Of a DNA stretch of 53,160 bases, positions 52,059-53,160 are shown piece by piece. Under the pieces are notes generated by a model. That model did not search any database. It was given only the letters and a program-made list of their open reading frames with translations, and was not told the origin of the DNA. How positions within the stretch are numbered: the first letter of the stretch is position 1; every line of letters starts with the position of its first letter. Position numbers and translations under genes: made by a program. Source of the DNA: Pseudomonadota bacterium (lineage in GTDB: Bacteria > Pseudomonadota > Gammaproteobacteria > Burkholderiales > Burkholderiaceae_B); the NCBI GenBank assembly GCA_023387815.1, contig JAEWHK010000013.1, positions 1-53,160 on the forward strand. The letters are read 5' to 3'.

Positions 52059-53160
52059 TTAAATACGCATTGGCATGACAACGTATTTGAAGTGTTTTTC
52101 GTCGGGCAGGGTAATCAGGGCAGATGCATTCACATCGGGCTTGACTGACCAAATGACTTCGTCTGTTTTGGCCATGGAGAGCACGTCCTGCAGATAAGTC
52201 ACGTTAAAGCCAACGCTGAGTGGCTCAAAGCTGTAATCGATTTCGATTTCGTCCTGGGCATTTTCCTGGTCTGCATTGATGTACTTCATTTGCAGCAGGT
52301 TGTTTTCCAGGTTCAGCTTGATACCCTTGAGCTTGTCTGTCATCAGAATGGAAGCAATGTGCAGACTGCTTTGCAGCGCTTCACGATTGACATTGAAATG
52401 ACGGGTGTAATCGCTGGGGATAACACGTTTGAAATCGGGGAACTTGCCTTCCACCAGTTTGGAGATAAGTTCAATGTCGCCGAATGTGAAGCGGATCTGG
52501 CTGGCAGACACATCGATGTTTACCGGTTCGTCGCTGTCATCGAGCAGGCGCTGAACTTCAAGAACGGTCTTGCGCGGCAGGATCACTTCGCTGGAAGACT
52601 GAATGCCTTCAATATCTTCAGCGGCATGGGCAAGACGGTGACCATCTGTTGCCACGGCGCGAACCATACCAGGTTCAAACACCATCAATGTCCCGTTCAG
52701 GTAGTAGCGGATATCCTGCTGAGCCATGGCAAAATGCACCATACCAAACAGCTTGCGCAAGGCGCGTTGCGGCATGGTGAAAGAGACATTCCAGGTCTCG
52801 GGAACGGATACCGTTGGGTATTCGGAACCGCTGAGCGTTTGCAGTTCCAGACGGCTTTTACCGGACTGAATACCCAGTTTGCCATCCTGCAGCTTGAGTT
52901 TGACTTCGTTTGCGGCAGGCAGCGCGCGTACAAAGTCCAGCAGTTTGCGAGCAGCAACCGTTGTAGACTCCACATCGTCACCCACGCCGAAGTCGGCATG
53001 CGTGGTGATCTGGACCTCCAGGTCGGTAGCCACAAATGCAATTTTATTCCCCTCCTTACGCAACAGAATATTTGCCAGGATGGGCATCGTGTGCCGGCGC
53101 TCTACAATCCCGGCTACCGTCTGCAGCGGTTTGAGCAGCGCATCGCGGTTAGCTTGTAAC
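52059..53160 (-). CDS. dnaN: DNA polymerase III beta subunit (sliding clamp), 5' end cut
   Basis: The frame is open to the window edge and encodes 366 residues of the beta clamp. It reads LQANRDALLKPLQTVAGIVE before TMPILANILLRKEGNKIAFV, so only about three N-terminal residues are missing; the internal ATG at 53087 is not the start. Three repeated clamp domains follow, ending in HFKYVVMPMRI. The ring-shaped dimer tethers DNA polymerase III to its template. The gene order dnaN-gyrB places dnaA and the origin just to the right of the window. Confidence 0.97.
   Translation of the reverse strand, partial: LQANRDALLKPLQTVAGIVERRHTMPILANILLRKEGNKIAFVATDLEVQITTHADFGVGDDVESTTVAARKLLDFVRALPAANEVKLKLQDGKLGIQSGKSRLELQTLSGSEYPTVSVPETWNVSFTMPQRALRKLFGMVHFAMAQQDIRYYLNGTLMVFEPGMVRAVATDGHRLAHAAEDIEGIQSSSEVILPRKTVLEVQRLLDDSDEPVNIDVSASQIRFTFGDIELISKLVEGKFPDFKRVIPSDYTRHFNVNREALQSSLHIASILMTDKLKGIKLNLENNLLQMKYINADQENAQDEIEIDYSFEPLSVGFNVTYLQDVLSMAKTDEVIWSVKPDVNASALITLPDEKHFKYVVMPMRI

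Noticed and set aside
52290..53159. 289-codon open frame opposite dnaN
   Set aside because: Shadow of the sliding-clamp gene in the opposite strand, with unnatural composition and no domain.

Overview
The window looks like chromosomal DNA of a betaproteobacterium of the Alcaligenaceae (Bordetella/Achromobacter/Advenella type). The case rests on several Bug-type receptors of tripartite tricarboxylate transport (TTT), a LivM-LivG fusion ABC transporter, MocR/LysR/LacI-controlled catabolic operons and a dnaN-gyrB pair at the right edge. That pair places the replication origin just beyond the right end. The genus is an inference. I see no tRNA, rRNA, CRISPR array, prophage or intact insertion sequence.

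Left part (1-12 kb): the tail of an AraC-type regulator and a tiny membrane protein precede a long leftward operon. It holds a branched-chain-type ABC importer (receptor, LivH, fused LivM-LivG, LivF), a short-chain dehydrogenase, a 2,4'-dihydroxyacetophenone-dioxygenase-like cupin, a zinc alcohol dehydrogenase and its own LacI repressor. Two copies of the palindrome CGAAACGTTTCG, before the receptor gene and before livH, are probable operators. Next come an arylsulfatase with a Bug receptor, divergent from a MocR regulator.

Middle (13-35 kb): an epoxide hydrolase, a small secreted protein and a PhzF-like enzyme precede a second catabolic operon (ketopantoate-reductase-like enzyme, SDR, polysaccharide-deacetylase-like enzyme, Bug receptor, M20 amidohydrolase). 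This operon is divergent from a LysR gene across an 11-bp perfect inverted repeat. A third operon (ketopantoate-reductase-like enzyme plus two-subunit tartrate/fumarate dehydratase) still carries the C-terminal scrap of a deleted Bug receptor. It faces a TctD/TctE-like two-component system whose promoter has three TTACC repeats at 11-bp spacing. TctA/TctB without TctC, a cysteine-rich SufR-like regulator with a divergent MFS transporter, and a bacterial ionotropic-glutamate-receptor-like channel follow.

Right part (35-53 kb): a sulfonate utilisation locus (ssuACB, with ssuD divergent), a SitABCD-type Mn/Fe transporter, a Fur-box-like site, and a copper/iron operon (DUF2946, a 30-codon ORF that may be a deletion scar, SCO, PCuAC, PepSY). 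Then come a MazEF-like toxin-antitoxin pair whose antitoxin lacks a normal start codon, an HxlR/SDR divergent pair, IS21-like terminal repeats in the gyrB 3' region, gyrB, and dnaN cut by the window edge.

Overall theme: scavenging of organic acids, amides, sulfonates, sulfate esters and metals, with each transport/catabolism operon next to a dedicated regulator.
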